Positions 23,446 to 33,103 of a stretch of 64,000 bases of DNA are shown here, one piece after another (positions within the stretch are counted from its first letter, which is position 1; each line of letters opens with the position of its first letter). Source of the DNA: Myxococcota bacterium. GTDB taxonomy: Bacteria; Myxococcota_A; UBA9160; SMWR01. The stretch spans positions 1 through 64,000 of the forward strand of contig JBCCEW010000021.1 of the NCBI GenBank assembly GCA_039030075.1. Direction: 5' to 3'. The translations under genes were made by a program, and so were the position numbers. The notes below the pieces were generated by a model that had not been told where the DNA came from, made no database searches, and worked only from the letters and a program-made list of their open reading frames with translations.

Positions 23446-25662
23446 TCAGCTCGAGCGCCGCTCCACCACCGGCACGACCATCGCCGTCCCGGCCGGCAAC
23501 GACGCGAAGTCGAGGTCCGGGTTGTACTGGCGCAGCAGCCACACGGGCACCCGGTACTTTCGCTTCGCGAGGTACCAGAGCGACTCCCCACGGCGGAGCA
23601 CGTGGCGTTCGGTGCCGGTCACGACGAAGGCGTCGAAGAACTCGTTCTGCAGCGACTGGTGGTGCTCCAGTCGCCGTCGTTCGAACTCCTGGGGCGTGAC
23701 CCGGGCGAAGTCGAGTCGCAGGCGCTGCCCGATCACGACCGGCTGCTCGAAGCGCATCCGGTTCAGCTGACGCAGGCGGCTGGCGCGCACTTCGAGCCAA
23801 TCGGCGTAGTGCCCGAGGGTCTCGGCCGCCTGCACGCGGATGCGGTTGCCGTGGACCGCGTAGTCCGACGGATCCGGGCGCGTCGACGGATCTCCCACCG
23901 CCGCCGGCGGCGGCTCGGGCTTCGACTCCGGGGCGGGTTCGGTGGCCGGCTCGGCCGCGGGCGTCGGCGGCGGGGTCGGCTCGGCGGGCGGAGCGACCTC
24001 CGGCTTCGGTTCGGGCACCGGCGCTGCCGCAGTCTCGGCGGGCTTCGCAGTCTCGGCCGGCGCGCTCGGGGCGGGCTTCGGCGAGGGCTTCGCGGCTGCG
24101 GGCTTCGCTTCCGGCGCCGGCGGCTTCGGTGCCGCGGGAGCGGGTGCCGGCTTGGCCGATGCGACCACGGTCGTCGCGCCGGGGATGCGCAGACGCTGGC
24201 CGACTGCGATGCGGTTGCGGTTGCGGATCCCGTTCTCGCGCTGGAGGGCGCGTTCGCTCACGCCGAAGCGCTTCGCGATGATCGACAGGGTGTCGCCCCG
24301 GCGCACCCGGTACTGGCCGCTGGCGGGCACCGGCTCGCGCGCGACGCTGACCGAGCCACCGCTGCCGCCAGGCAGCACGAGCACCTGGCCTACGCGAATC
24401 CGGTGGCGGCTGCGGAGGTTGTTGATGGCGACGAGCTCGCGCTCGCGAACGCCGTAGCGCTTGGCGATCCGCGACAGCGTCTCCCCGCGCCGGACCTTGT
24501 GGTAGCGGTCGCGGTGCTGCTGGCTGTGACGCGCCTGGGCCGGGACCTTCGCGATCAGGACGTCGGTCGACTGGTGCAGCGTGCCCTGCGGAACCTTCAG
24601 CGTGAAGTTCGCGGGGATGTGCTTGTTGCCGTTCCAGACCGCCGGACGCAACGCCGGGTTCGATTCCTTGAGCACGCGCGTGTCGATGCCGAGGGCGCGG
24701 GCCAGCTCGGACGCCGGCGTGAACCAGGGCAGCTTGATCTCCGTGTACTGGCGCGGGGACTGGAACTGCACCTTCCCGAAGTGGCGGGTGGGGTCCTTGT
24801 CGACGTTCGATGCGGCCTGGAAGGAGGCGTAGAAGTTGCGCGACGCGAAGCCGAAGGTGCGGCTCTTGTAGCGACGCACGATCTCGCCCATGTCCTTCGT
24901 GCCGAGCTTCTTCGACGCGCGCCGCATGCCCGCAGCGCCGTGGTTGTAGGCGGTGATCGCGAGCGGCCAGGCGCCCGTGATCTGGTAGTTCTTCTTCAGC
25001 AGGCGCGCCGCCGACTCGGTGGCGATGTACGGGTCGAGGCGCTCGTCGACGACACTGTCGATGCGCATGAACAGGCGACCCGTCGAGCGCGTGAACTGCC
25101 ACATGCCCGCGGCGCCCACACTGGAGTAGGCCTTCGGGTTGTAGGACGACTCGACGTGCGGCAGGGCAACCAACTCTTCGGGCACGCCGTGGCGGTCGAG
25201 GGCCTTTTCGATGTGGCTGCGCCAGATGCCCGACCGCTCGAGGCCGGCGCGGAAGCGGTTGGAGAGCCCGAGCTGGAAGCGCACCTGGTCGGCGGCCTTG
25301 CGCAGCGTCGCGTTGCTCACGTTCTTCGGCCACTGGGCGAGCACCCGCGACTGCATCGACGTGAGGCCGGTCCGCTTCCCCTTCGCGAGGGCGAGCAGGG
25401 CGGCCCGGATCTTCTTCTTGGTCTTCTCGTTGCGGCGTTCGCGCGCCCGGTAGGAAATGCCCTCCGGGAACCGCACGGTCTCGTAGACCACGCCGAGGTT
25501 CACCGAGTCGTGGATCAGTCCCGAGTTGGTATCCACCTCGGTGTAGATCCGCGTCCAGAACCGGACGGCCGGAACCAGGCTCGGCGGAGTCGGCAGCTTC
25601 TCCGCCAGAGCGGTCGAAGCCATCAGCAGGATCAGCAGTGCAGCGGCAATCGGTCGAAACAT
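23446..25662 (-). CDS. MltD-like membrane-bound lytic transglycosylase with LysM repeats
   Basis: A 738-residue secreted protein starting at ATG 25662 with the signal peptide MFRPIAAALLILLMASTALA. The SLT domain (about 145-270) carries catalytic Glu171 in LPHVESSYNPKA and the AAGMWQFTRSTG and ITAYNHGAAGM motifs. Two clear LysM domains follow (YHKVRRGETLSRIAKRYGV and YRVRRGDTLSIIAKRFGV). Then come a Pro/Ala/Glu-rich linker, a weaker LysM-like segment and a last LysM (HVLRRGESLWYLAKRKYRV). It cleaves peptidoglycan and remains wall-bound. It is encoded 106 bases downstream of ffh on the same strand. Confidence 0.92.
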   Translation of the reverse strand: MFRPIAAALLILLMASTALAEKLPTPPSLVPAVRFWTRIYTEVDTNSGLIHDSVNLGVVYETVRFPEGISYRARERRNEKTKKKIRAALLALAKGKRTGLTSMQSRVLAQWPKNVSNATLRKAADQVRFQLGLSNRFRAGLERSGIWRSHIEKALDRHGVPEELVALPHVESSYNPKAYSSVGAAGMWQFTRSTGRLFMRIDSVVDERLDPYIATESAARLLKKNYQITGAWPLAITAYNHGAAGMRRASKKLGTKDMGEIVRRYKSRTFGFASRNFYASFQAASNVDKDPTRHFGKVQFQSPRQYTEIKLPWFTPASELARALGIDTRVLKESNPALRPAVWNGNKHIPANFTLKVPQGTLHQSTDVLIAKVPAQARHSQQHRDRYHKVRRGETLSRIAKRYGVRERELVAINNLRSRHRIRVGQVLVLPGGSGGSVSVAREPVPASGQYRVRRGDTLSIIAKRFGVSERALQRENGIRNRNRIAVGQRLRIPGATTVVASAKPAPAPAAPKPPAPEAKPAAAKPSPKPAPSAPAETAKPAETAAAPVPEPKPEVAPPAEPTPPPTPAAEPATEPAPESKPEPPPAAVGDPSTRPDPSDYAVHGNRIRVQAAETLGHYADWLEVRASRLRQLNRMRFEQPVVIGQRLRLDFARVTPQEFERRRLEHHQSLQNEFFDAFVVTGTERHVLRRGESLWYLAKRKYRVPVWLLRQYNPDLDFASLPAGTAMVVPVVERRSS

Positions 25663-25768
25663 GGACGCGACGTGAATCGGCAAGCTCCCCCCAAAACCTG
25701 TGCCGGATCCGCTCACGAATCCCACTCCAGGATCCCCCGAACCGCCGCAACTGTGTTCCCCGTGGGGA

Positions 25769-27271
25769 TCAGCGCTTCCGGTTCTTCTTCCGGGATTTCC
25801 GGGCCTGCTTCCGCTTCTTGTTCTGCTGGGTGCGGCGCTTCGCCAGGGTCCGCTGATTGGGCCCCGACGCCCGGCCACCCCCACCGCCGAGCAGGGCGCT
25901 GGGATCCAGCCCCCCGGCCCCGGCCAGTTGGCCCATTCCCGGAATCTTCGACAGCAGGCCCCCGCCCGAACCCAGTGCCGACATCATCTCGCGCATCTCG
26001 CCGAAGCGCTTCAAGAGCTCGCGCACGTCCGAGCTGCGGCGTCCGCAGCCCCGCGCGATCCGCCGCGCCCGACTCTTGTCGATGATGTCGGGCTGCTTGC
26101 GTTCGCCGGGGGTCATCGAGCCGATGATCGCCTCGACCCGCTTGAGCTGGGATTCTTCGACCTGGTCGGCCAGCTGCCCGAACATCGGCAGCTTCGACAC
26201 CACTTCGCGAAGTGGCCCCAGCTTCTGGACCATCTTCAGCTGCTTGAGCAGGTCGTCGAGCCCGAACTTACCCTTCAACAGCCGCTCGGCGTCGGCTTCT
26301 GCCTCCTTCTCGTCGACGACCTCTTCGAAGTCCTTGACGAGGCCGACGATGTCGCCCATCCCGAGGATGCGCGACGCCAACCCTTCGGGTCGGAACTCCT
26401 CGAGCCGGTCGAGGGTCTCGCCGGTTCCGAGGAACTTGATGGGGACGCCGGTGACCGACTTGATCGCGAGGGCGGCGCCGCCACGGGCGTCGCCGTCGAG
26501 CTTGGTGAGGATCAGCCCGTCGAGGGAGAGCCGTTCGGAGAACGCCTTCGCGACGTTGACGGCGTCGCGGCCCATCAGCGAGTCGCACACCAACAGCGTG
26601 TTCGCCGGCTCGGTGGCGCCCGTGATCTCCTCGAGCTCCTCCATCAGGGCGTCGTCGATCGCGAGACGTCCGGCGGTGTCGTAGATGATCGCGTTGAAGC
26701 CTTCCGACTTCGCGCGCGCGGCGCCGGCGGCGCAGATCGCGGCGGGCTTCTCGCCCTCGGCACCGGCGTGCACCGGCACCCCGAGCTGTTTGCCGAGCGT
26801 CTGGAGCTGTTGGACGGCCGCCGGGCGGTAGACGTCCGCCGCGACGAGCAGCGGGCGACGGCCGCCCTTCTCGAGGTGGCGAGCGAGCTTGCCGGCGATG
26901 GTCGTCTTGCCGACGCCCTGCAGGCCGACCAGCATGATCGAGGTGGTGCCACGCTCCCGTGCGAGGGAGGTGTCCACCGGCCCCATCAGCGCGACGAGCT
27001 CTTCTTCGCAGGCGCGGACGAAGTGCTGGCTCGGGTTGACCTTGACCAACTTCCCCGCGGCGTTGCGGACCCGGGTCTCGACCTTCTCGCCGAGAGCGCG
27101 CTCCTTCACACGGGCGAGGAAGTCGCGCACCACCGACAGGTCGACGTCGGCTTCCAGCAGCGACATGCGGACGTCCCGCAGCGCGTCCGAGATGTTCTCC
27201 TCGCTGAGTTCGCGGACGCCGGAAAGACGTTCGCGCGCAGCGGTGAACCCTTGGGTGAGGGTCTCGAGCAT
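25769..27271 (-). CDS. ffh: Signal recognition particle protein Ffh
   Basis: A 500-residue SRP54 GTPase starting at ATG 27271 (MLETLTQGF). The N domain is followed by the G domain with P-loop GLQGVGKTT, DTAGRL and TKLDG. The Met-rich M domain includes GMTPGERKQPDIIDKSRARR and a GXG-rich tail. The C-terminus ends in a strongly basic run (KRKQARKSRKKNRKR) likely to touch RNA. With 4.5S RNA it targets nascent membrane proteins to FtsY. The usual neighbour rpsP is absent. The 134 bases upstream are shared with the divergent biotin-carrier gene. Confidence 0.97.
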   Translation of the reverse strand: MLETLTQGFTAARERLSGVRELSEENISDALRDVRMSLLEADVDLSVVRDFLARVKERALGEKVETRVRNAAGKLVKVNPSQHFVRACEEELVALMGPVDTSLARERGTTSIMLVGLQGVGKTTIAGKLARHLEKGGRRPLLVAADVYRPAAVQQLQTLGKQLGVPVHAGAEGEKPAAICAAGAARAKSEGFNAIIYDTAGRLAIDDALMEELEEITGATEPANTLLVCDSLMGRDAVNVAKAFSERLSLDGLILTKLDGDARGGAALAIKSVTGVPIKFLGTGETLDRLEEFRPEGLASRILGMGDIVGLVKDFEEVVDEKEAEADAERLLKGKFGLDDLLKQLKMVQKLGPLREVVSKLPMFGQLADQVEESQLKRVEAIIGSMTPGERKQPDIIDKSRARRIARGCGRRSSDVRELLKRFGEMREMMSALGSGGGLLSKIPGMGQLAGAGGLDPSALLGGGGGRASGPNQRTLAKRRTQQNKKRKQARKSRKKNRKR

Positions 27272-27405
27272 GGGGGCGGAGAGTAGCGCGGCGAGGCTAT
27301 GCTGGGTGACCACTCCAAACCGTCCCGGAACGGCGCGAAACGCGTCGTGACGGCGAACACGAGCCAGTGCGGTGCCGCGCTGCGAAACGGGGAACGGTCA
27401 GCGGG

Positions 27406-27621
27406 ATGCCCACGGAAGTCGAAGCCGAGATCGCTGGAAACGTCTGGAAACTCGAGACCGCAGTGGGAGCATCGGTCGAGGAGGAGGACGTGCTGCTGAT
27501 CCTCGAGTCGATGAAGATGGAGATTCCCGTCGAGGCGCCCTGCGCGGGACGGGTCGCCGAGATCCGGGTGGCCGAGGGCGACAGCATCGAAGAGGGTGCG
27601 GTGCTGGTCGTGCTGGACTGA
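27406..27621 (+). CDS. Small biotin/lipoyl carrier protein
   Basis: A 71-residue single-domain carrier starting at ATG 27406. The attachment motif is ESMKMEI in the tight turn between the two beta halves; biotin (or lipoate) would be bound to that lysine. Its length matches the stand-alone BCCP-like carriers used by acyl-CoA carboxylases. No carboxylase or transcarboxylase subunit is in the window, so the partner enzyme is elsewhere. A GNAT gene follows after nine bases. Confidence 0.85.
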   Translation: MPTEVEAEIAGNVWKLETAVGASVEEEDVLLILESMKMEIPVEAPCAGRVAEIRVAEGDSIEEGAVLVVLD

Positions 27622-27630
27622 GGCACGCGC

Positions 27631-28482
27631 GTGATCGCGGATTGGAAGATCCGCTCGCTCACTGCGGCCGGCCTCCCCGCCGCCGTCGCGCTGCTCCAGG
27701 GGCGGGCTCGCGACAACCTGCTGCTCCTCGATCTGGTGCGCCGTTTCGGCGAGGCCCCGGCGCCCGGAGAGATGGCCGCCGAGCTGCTCGGCCTGTACGC
27801 CGGTGCCGAACTCGTCGGAGTCGCCGCGCTGCGTCCGATCGTGGCCGTCGATGCGGACTTCCCGGGCGCCGCCCTCGACCTGTTGGCTCCCTACCTCGAG
27901 GACCTCCAGGTCGGCTTGCTGAAGGGCGATCCGGCGCCGATCGAGCGGCTGTGGTCGTTCATCCGACGGCGCCGGCGCCACCGGATCTGGGTGGACCGAC
28001 TCGAGACCTGCTTTGCGGTCGATCCCAACTCGGCATGTCTCAGCCCGGCCTCGCCCGAGGCGATCGCCCGCGGAGCCGACTCGCGCGATCTCGATGACCT
28101 GGTCTTCGCCGCGCGCGAGAGCCTGCGCGAAGAGGGGCGTCCCGACCCCTTCCGCGGCGACGCCCGGGGCTTCCGCCGCTGGGTGGCGGGCCGCGTGGCC
28201 CGAGCGCGATTGCTCGAGACCGAGGCCGGCGTGGTGTTCGTGGGCTACGCGGACGTGCGCTCCGCCGAGGGCTGGCTTCTGCAGGGCATCTACACCTGGC
28301 CCGAGGCGCGCCGTCAGGGATTCGCCGCCCTCGGCACGTCGGCCCTCTGCCGCGAGACCTTTGCTGCCGGCGGCGACCACGTGCAGTTGGCGGTCGTCGA
28401 CGGCAACGACCCCGCGCGCCGGCTCTACGAGGGGCTCGGTTTCAAGCCCTACGGGCGGCTGCGCACGATCCTCTTCACCTAG
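27631..28482 (+). CDS. GNAT family N-acetyltransferase
   Basis: A 283-residue protein starting at GTG. The C-terminal GNAT domain (about 150-283) holds the acetyl-CoA-binding helix pattern QGIYTWPEARRQGFAALGTS and the late strand-helix LAVVDGNDPARRLYEGLGF. The N-terminal half has a weaker GNAT-like pattern, so this may be a two-domain member. The substrate is unknown. It is co-transcribed with the small biotin carrier. Confidence 0.85.
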   Translation: MIADWKIRSLTAAGLPAAVALLQGRARDNLLLLDLVRRFGEAPAPGEMAAELLGLYAGAELVGVAALRPIVAVDADFPGAALDLLAPYLEDLQVGLLKGDPAPIERLWSFIRRRRRHRIWVDRLETCFAVDPNSACLSPASPEAIARGADSRDLDDLVFAARESLREEGRPDPFRGDARGFRRWVAGRVARARLLETEAGVVFVGYADVRSAEGWLLQGIYTWPEARRQGFAALGTSALCRETFAAGGDHVQLAVVDGNDPARRLYEGLGFKPYGRLRTILFT

Positions 28483-28552
28483 GCCCGGCCTTTCGGCTTC
28501 TCCGCTGCGCGCTTCTCGGCTAGTGTGCGCCGAAACGAAGACGGAGGCGCAC

Positions 28553-29419
28553 ATGGGTTGGCTCGACGGCAAAGTGGCGATCGTGACGGGAGCCGGTGGT
28601 GGCATCGGGCGGGAGCATGCACTCGCGCTCGCCGGTGAAGGCGCCTCGGTGGTCGTGAACGATCTCGGCGGTTCCCGTGACGGGACCGGCGCCGGTAGCG
28701 CGATGGCCGACCAGGTGGTCGAAGAGATTCGCGCCGCGGGCGGCGAGGCGGCCGCGAACTACGACGACGTCTCGACCGTCGAGGGGGGGCAGAACATCCT
28801 TCAGGCCGCGGTGTCCGCGTTCGAGCGCGTCGACGTTCTCGTGAACAACGCCGGCATCCTGCGCGACAAGTCCTTCGCGAACACCACCGAGGACCTCTGG
28901 GACATCGTCGTGAAGGTCCACCTGAAGGGTACCTACTGCGTGACCCATGCGGTCTACAACCACATGAAGGAGAGCGGGCAGGGCGGGGTGATCATCAACA
29001 CCTCCTCGACCTCGGGGCTCAACGGGAACTTCGGCCAGTGCAACTACGGCGCCGCGAAGGCGGGCATCGCGGGCTTCTCGCGCTGCCTGGCGATCGAGGG
29101 GCAGAAGTACGGCGTGCGTGTGCACATCCTCGCCCCGGTGGCGCTGACCCGACTCACCGACGATCTGCCGGGCTTCAAGGACAACGAGTCGATGAAGGCG
29201 AAGATGAACCCGGGGCTCGTCTCGCCGCTGATCGTCTACCTGGCCAGCGATCGGGCGAAGGATCTCACCGGAAAGACCTTCTACGTCGGCGGCGGCCGGA
29301 TCGCCGAGATGAAGGTGGTCACCCACACGGGTAAGACGAAGGACACCGACGGTGGGCTCTGGACGCCGGAGGAGATCGCAGCGGACATGAAGCCCGGGGA
29401 GATCCTGCTGCCCGAGTAG
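28553..29419 (+). CDS. Short-chain dehydrogenase, (3R)-hydroxyacyl-CoA dehydrogenase-like
   Basis: A 288-residue SDR starting at ATG 28553 with ACGGAGG before it. The cofactor motif is TGAGGGIG, and NDLGGSRDGTG resembles the dehydrogenase part of peroxisomal multifunctional enzyme type 2. The active site is the Ser in NTSSTSGL with the Tyr and Lys of YGAAK, and NNAG is present. The tail past residue 240 (PEEIAADMKPGEILLPE) is longer than in simple SDRs. It is probably an enzyme of fatty acid or steroid side-chain beta-oxidation; the substrate is inferred. Confidence 0.85.
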   Translation: MGWLDGKVAIVTGAGGGIGREHALALAGEGASVVVNDLGGSRDGTGAGSAMADQVVEEIRAAGGEAAANYDDVSTVEGGQNILQAAVSAFERVDVLVNNAGILRDKSFANTTEDLWDIVVKVHLKGTYCVTHAVYNHMKESGQGGVIINTSSTSGLNGNFGQCNYGAAKAGIAGFSRCLAIEGQKYGVRVHILAPVALTRLTDDLPGFKDNESMKAKMNPGLVSPLIVYLASDRAKDLTGKTFYVGGGRIAEMKVVTHTGKTKDTDGGLWTPEEIAADMKPGEILLPE

Positions 29420-29429
29420 GGACGGGCAG

Positions 29430-29464
29430 CGCGTGCTGCACGGCGGGAATCGCCCGTGCACGCG
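29430..29464 (+). terminator. Terminator-like hairpin after the SDR gene
   Basis: CGCGTGCTGCACGGCG and CGCCCGTGCACGCG can pair with a small bulge across a short loop, eleven bases after the SDR stop. No T-run follows, so it is a hairpin or a Rho-assisted site rather than a proven intrinsic terminator. Confidence 0.35.
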
Positions 29465-29486
29465 TAGGGTCCGCTAGCTTCCCTCC

Positions 29487-32156
29487 ATGCCGGAACACGC
29501 TCCCGGTTCCGCGCCTCCCGACGCGGAGGCTCCGGACTCCGAAGCCCTCGAGACGCCGTCGCCGCGCACGTCCGCGTCGGAGGAAGGCCCGCGCGCCGAT
29601 CCTCTGACGGCGATGACGCCGCGCTTCAATCTGTTCTTCCGCTTCTTCGCGAAGCGCTTCTTCGAGCGCTTCGACCTGGACGAGGGGACCGTCGCGACGC
29701 TGCGAGACCTCGAGAGTCGGGGCGCCGTCGTGTACGTGATGCGCTACGCGAGTCGGCTCGACTACTTCCTGTTCAACACGTTGTTCCGCCACGAAGGGCT
29801 GCGGCTCTCGAGCTTCGCCAACGGCATTCGCTTCTGGTACTACCGCCCGCTGCGCGACGCATGGCGGACCCTGCGTGGCCGTCCCCGCGGCGTACCCCAG
29901 GACGTCGAACTCGTCCGGGCGCGTGAGTACTGTCGGGAGCTGACGCGAGAGGGCGGCTCCTTCTTCCTGTTCCTGCGCACGGCGCGACTGCAGCCGCGGT
30001 TGCGTGGACGACAGGGCGCCATCGAGCAGAGCCGTCAGGAGCGCGATCTGCTGACCGAGGTGGTGGCCGCCGCCCAGAGTTCGGGCCGGCCCGTTCACGT
30101 GGTGCCGCTGGCGCTCTTCTGGCGCAAGGGGCCGCGCGCCCGTCGGCGCTTCCTCAACCTCTCCTACGGAGCGCTCACCCGTCCCAACGACGTGGCGAAG
30201 GTGCTGTCGTTCCTGACCACCTACCGCGGCATCCACGTGAAGGTGGGCGAAGCGATCGACGTGCCGGCCTTCCTGGCCACGCGCAGCGAGCCCACGCCGC
30301 AGGCGTTGGCCCGGGTCATCCGGCGCACGCTGCTCTCCTACCTGTATCGCGAGGAGCGCGTCGTCGAGGGTCCCGTGCTGCAGCCCCTCTACCGCGTGCA
30401 GGACACGGTGGTGCGTTCTCCCGCCGTGCGCGCTGCGGCCGCCGAGTACGCCGCAGAGAACAAGGTCTCGGAGGAACGCGCGCAGGTCCAGGCCGAGAAG
30501 CTCTTCCGCGAAGTCGCGGCCAACATGAGCTCCACCTTCCTCGCGATCCTCGACATCCTGGTCGGCGCGGTGATCAAGCGCCTGTTCGTGCAGGTGGAAG
30601 ACTCGGGGATGGAGAAGGTGCGCGAGGCGTCGCGCCGGGATCCGATCGTCCTGGTGCCGACGCATCGGTCCTACTTCGACTTCCTCATCATCTCGGTGCT
30701 CTTCTACCGTCGCCACATGGTCCCGCCCCACATCGCGGCGCGGGACAACATGGCCTTCGGCCCCTTCGGCTTCCTGTGGCGCCGGGCGGGCGCCTTCTTC
30801 CTGCGCAAGTCCTTCGACGACCCGCTCTACAAGGCGGTGTTCCGAACCTACGTCTCGTATCTCATCAAGGAAGGCTTCACCCAGGAGTTCTTCATCGAGG
30901 GCGGACGCTCGCGCACCGGGAAGACGCTGCCGCCGCGCCTCGGCATGCTCGCCTGGGACGTCGAGGCCTTCCTGGCGAGTGGCCGTCGCGATCTGCTCTT
31001 CGTTCCCCTGGCGCTCACCTACGAGCGGCTGGTGGAAGAAGGGGCGATGGTCGGCGAGCTGGAAGGCGCCGAGAAGTCCGAAGAGAGCATGCTCGGTCTG
31101 GTGCGGGCCTGGCGTTTCCTGCAGCGACGCTTCGGGTCGGTCTTCGTGAACGTCGGCGAGCCGATTTCATTGGCGGACGCGATGGGCGATCGCCGCGCGC
31201 TGATCGCGCGTGAGGACGACGCCGGCGTCCAGGCTCGTCGCGACTTCGTCGTGACCCTCGGCAACGAGATCGTCGAGGGCATCAATCGCTCGGTGGTTCC
31301 CCACGCGACCAGCGTCGCGGCCTGTGCGCTGCTCGGCGACGAACGCCGCGGTCTCTTCCGCGAGGATCTCGCGCTGCGGATGCAGCAGCTGGTGGACGTG
31401 CTGCGCATCATGGACGTGAAGCTCACGCCGTCCCTGCTGCGCGACGAAGGCGACTTTTCGGTGTCGATCGCGTCGCTCCTGCGCATGGACCTGATTCGCA
31501 AAGCCGAGGACGCCCGCGGCGAGATCCTGTTCTTCGAGCCGGGCCGTCGCCGCGCGCTCGACATCTACCGCAACACGATCCAGCACTTCCTCGCCGTGCC
31601 GAGCTTCCTCGCCCGGGAACTCGGGGTCGGGGGCAGCCGCGCCGAGATCGACGCCCGTCTCGACGCGTGGCTCGACCTCTTCTACGGCGAGTTCTTCGCG
31701 CGGCGTGATCCCCGCACCTGCGAGCACATCGATCTGCTGCTCCGGCAGTTCGCGGACCGCGGCTGGATCCAGGACGATGGCGGCGCCTGGCGGGCCACCG
31801 AGGCCGGCGCGTCGCATCTGGCGTTCCTGGCCGAGCAGACGCGCTCGGTGGTCGAGGGCTACCAGGTCGCCTTCGCGGCAATCGCGCGACTCGACGAGCC
31901 GATCGGTCGGAAAGCCCTACGCAAACGCATCTCCGAGCAGTTCGAGCGCTCCGAGCTCTTGGGCGAAGCGGGCATGCCCGAGGCGAGCAACCCGGTGACT
32001 TTCGGCAATGCCGTCGACCTGCTCCTGCGCCGCGGCATCCTGGCGGCCGCCGAGGGCGCGCCGACTGCGCGCGATCCGCTCTACGAGCGCGGGCCGCAGT
32101 GGGATCAGCTGGCCGCGCTGCGCGAGCAGTTGGCGACCGCGCTCCCCTCCCGGTAG
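29487..32156 (+). CDS. plsB: Glycerol-3-phosphate 1-O-acyltransferase PlsB
   Basis: An 889-residue protein, the full length of the E. coli-type PlsB family, which makes lysophosphatidate at the inner membrane. The acyltransferase core has PTHRSYFDF (His393, Asp398), the AARDNM segment, EGGRSRTGK and a late FVPLALTYERL strand. The N-terminal 340 residues show a second acyltransferase-like pattern (VMRYASRLDYFLFNTLF), as in known PlsB structures. The first 40 residues are acidic and Pro-rich. It is encoded just downstream of the SDR gene, behind a hairpin. Confidence 0.95.
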   Translation: MPEHAPGSAPPDAEAPDSEALETPSPRTSASEEGPRADPLTAMTPRFNLFFRFFAKRFFERFDLDEGTVATLRDLESRGAVVYVMRYASRLDYFLFNTLFRHEGLRLSSFANGIRFWYYRPLRDAWRTLRGRPRGVPQDVELVRAREYCRELTREGGSFFLFLRTARLQPRLRGRQGAIEQSRQERDLLTEVVAAAQSSGRPVHVVPLALFWRKGPRARRRFLNLSYGALTRPNDVAKVLSFLTTYRGIHVKVGEAIDVPAFLATRSEPTPQALARVIRRTLLSYLYREERVVEGPVLQPLYRVQDTVVRSPAVRAAAAEYAAENKVSEERAQVQAEKLFREVAANMSSTFLAILDILVGAVIKRLFVQVEDSGMEKVREASRRDPIVLVPTHRSYFDFLIISVLFYRRHMVPPHIAARDNMAFGPFGFLWRRAGAFFLRKSFDDPLYKAVFRTYVSYLIKEGFTQEFFIEGGRSRTGKTLPPRLGMLAWDVEAFLASGRRDLLFVPLALTYERLVEEGAMVGELEGAEKSEESMLGLVRAWRFLQRRFGSVFVNVGEPISLADAMGDRRALIAREDDAGVQARRDFVVTLGNEIVEGINRSVVPHATSVAACALLGDERRGLFREDLALRMQQLVDVLRIMDVKLTPSLLRDEGDFSVSIASLLRMDLIRKAEDARGEILFFEPGRRRALDIYRNTIQHFLAVPSFLARELGVGGSRAEIDARLDAWLDLFYGEFFARRDPRTCEHIDLLLRQFADRGWIQDDGGAWRATEAGASHLAFLAEQTRSVVEGYQVAFAAIARLDEPIGRKALRKRISEQFERSELLGEAGMPEASNPVTFGNAVDLLLRRGILAAAEGAPTARDPLYERGPQWDQLAALREQLATALPSR

Positions 32157-32199
32157 GCTCCGCCGCCCCGCTTTCGGGGCGCGAAACCACAGGGTGCAT

Positions 32200-33096
32200 A
32201 TGGTCAAGGCAAGGAAGGGAGCCGGTACGGTGCTCCGCCTCGGACTTCCGAAGGGAAGTCTCCAGGAGACGACGCAGAAGCTCTTCTCGCTGGCGGGTTT
32301 CGACCTCCGCATCCAATCGCGCTCCTACTACCCGGACATCGACGATCCCGAGATCGAGTGCGTCCTGATCCGCGCCCAGGAGATGGCGCGCTACGTCCAG
32401 CAGGGCGTGCTCGACGCGGGCATCACCGGGATCGACTGGACCCTGGAGAACCGGGCGAAGGTGAAGGAGGTGGCCGACCTCCGCGCGCCGTGGCCGAACT
32501 ACAACCCGGTGCGCTGGGTGGTCGCGGTCAAAGAGGGCTCGCCGATCAAGAATCCGAAGGATCTCGACGGCAAGCGCATCGCGACCGAGGTCATCAACCT
32601 CACGAAGCGCTACCTGCGGCAGCACAAGGTGAAGGCCGAGGTGGAGTTCTCCTGGGGCGCGACCGAGGTGAAGCCGCCGCTGTTGGCCGACGCGATCGTC
32701 GACGTCACCGAAACGGGTTCGAGCCTCCGCGCGAACAACCTGCGCGTGATCGACACGGTGCTCGAGAGCACGCCGCGTTTCATCGCCAACCGCGACGCCT
32801 GGGCCGACGACGCGCGCCGCGCCGTGATGGAGCGGGTGGTGTTGCTGCTCAAGGGCGCCATCACGGCCGCGGATCGGGTCGGTCTGATGATGAACGTGCC
32901 TCAGGCGAAGCTCGAGACGATCCTTTCGCTCCTGCCCGCGTTGGGAACGCCGACCGTCTCGACGTTGGCCGACGACCGCTGGACCGCGATCAACACGGTG
33001 ATCGAGGAGCGTCAGGTGAAGGAGCTGCTGCCGCGGCTCCGCGAGGCCGGCGCTCGCGGCATCGTCGAATACCCCCTGTCGAAGATCATCGACTGA
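32200..33096 (+). CDS. hisG: ATP phosphoribosyltransferase, long form
   Basis: A 298-residue HisG starting at ATG 32200. It catalyses the first step of histidine synthesis (ATP plus PRPP). It has the family start LRLGLPKGSLQETTQKLF, the AGITGIDWTLEN loop, and the PRPP-binding DAIVDVTETGSSLRANNL. Residues 220-298 form the regulatory ACT-like domain of the long, histidine-inhibited type, so HisZ is not needed. No other his genes are present. A hairpin GCCCCG-CTTT-CGGGGC at 32165-32180 separates it from plsB without a T-run. Confidence 0.95.
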   Translation: MVKARKGAGTVLRLGLPKGSLQETTQKLFSLAGFDLRIQSRSYYPDIDDPEIECVLIRAQEMARYVQQGVLDAGITGIDWTLENRAKVKEVADLRAPWPNYNPVRWVVAVKEGSPIKNPKDLDGKRIATEVINLTKRYLRQHKVKAEVEFSWGATEVKPPLLADAIVDVTETGSSLRANNLRVIDTVLESTPRFIANRDAWADDARRAVMERVVLLLKGAITAADRVGLMMNVPQAKLETILSLLPALGTPTVSTLADDRWTAINTVIEERQVKELLPRLREAGARGIVEYPLSKIID

Positions 33097-33103
33097 CGCC
33101 GCG

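Noticed and set aside
32165-32180. Hairpin GCCCCG-CTTT-CGGGGC between plsB and hisG as an intrinsic terminator
   Set aside because: Only six base pairs and no T-run follow; in G+C-rich DNA such hairpins occur by chance.
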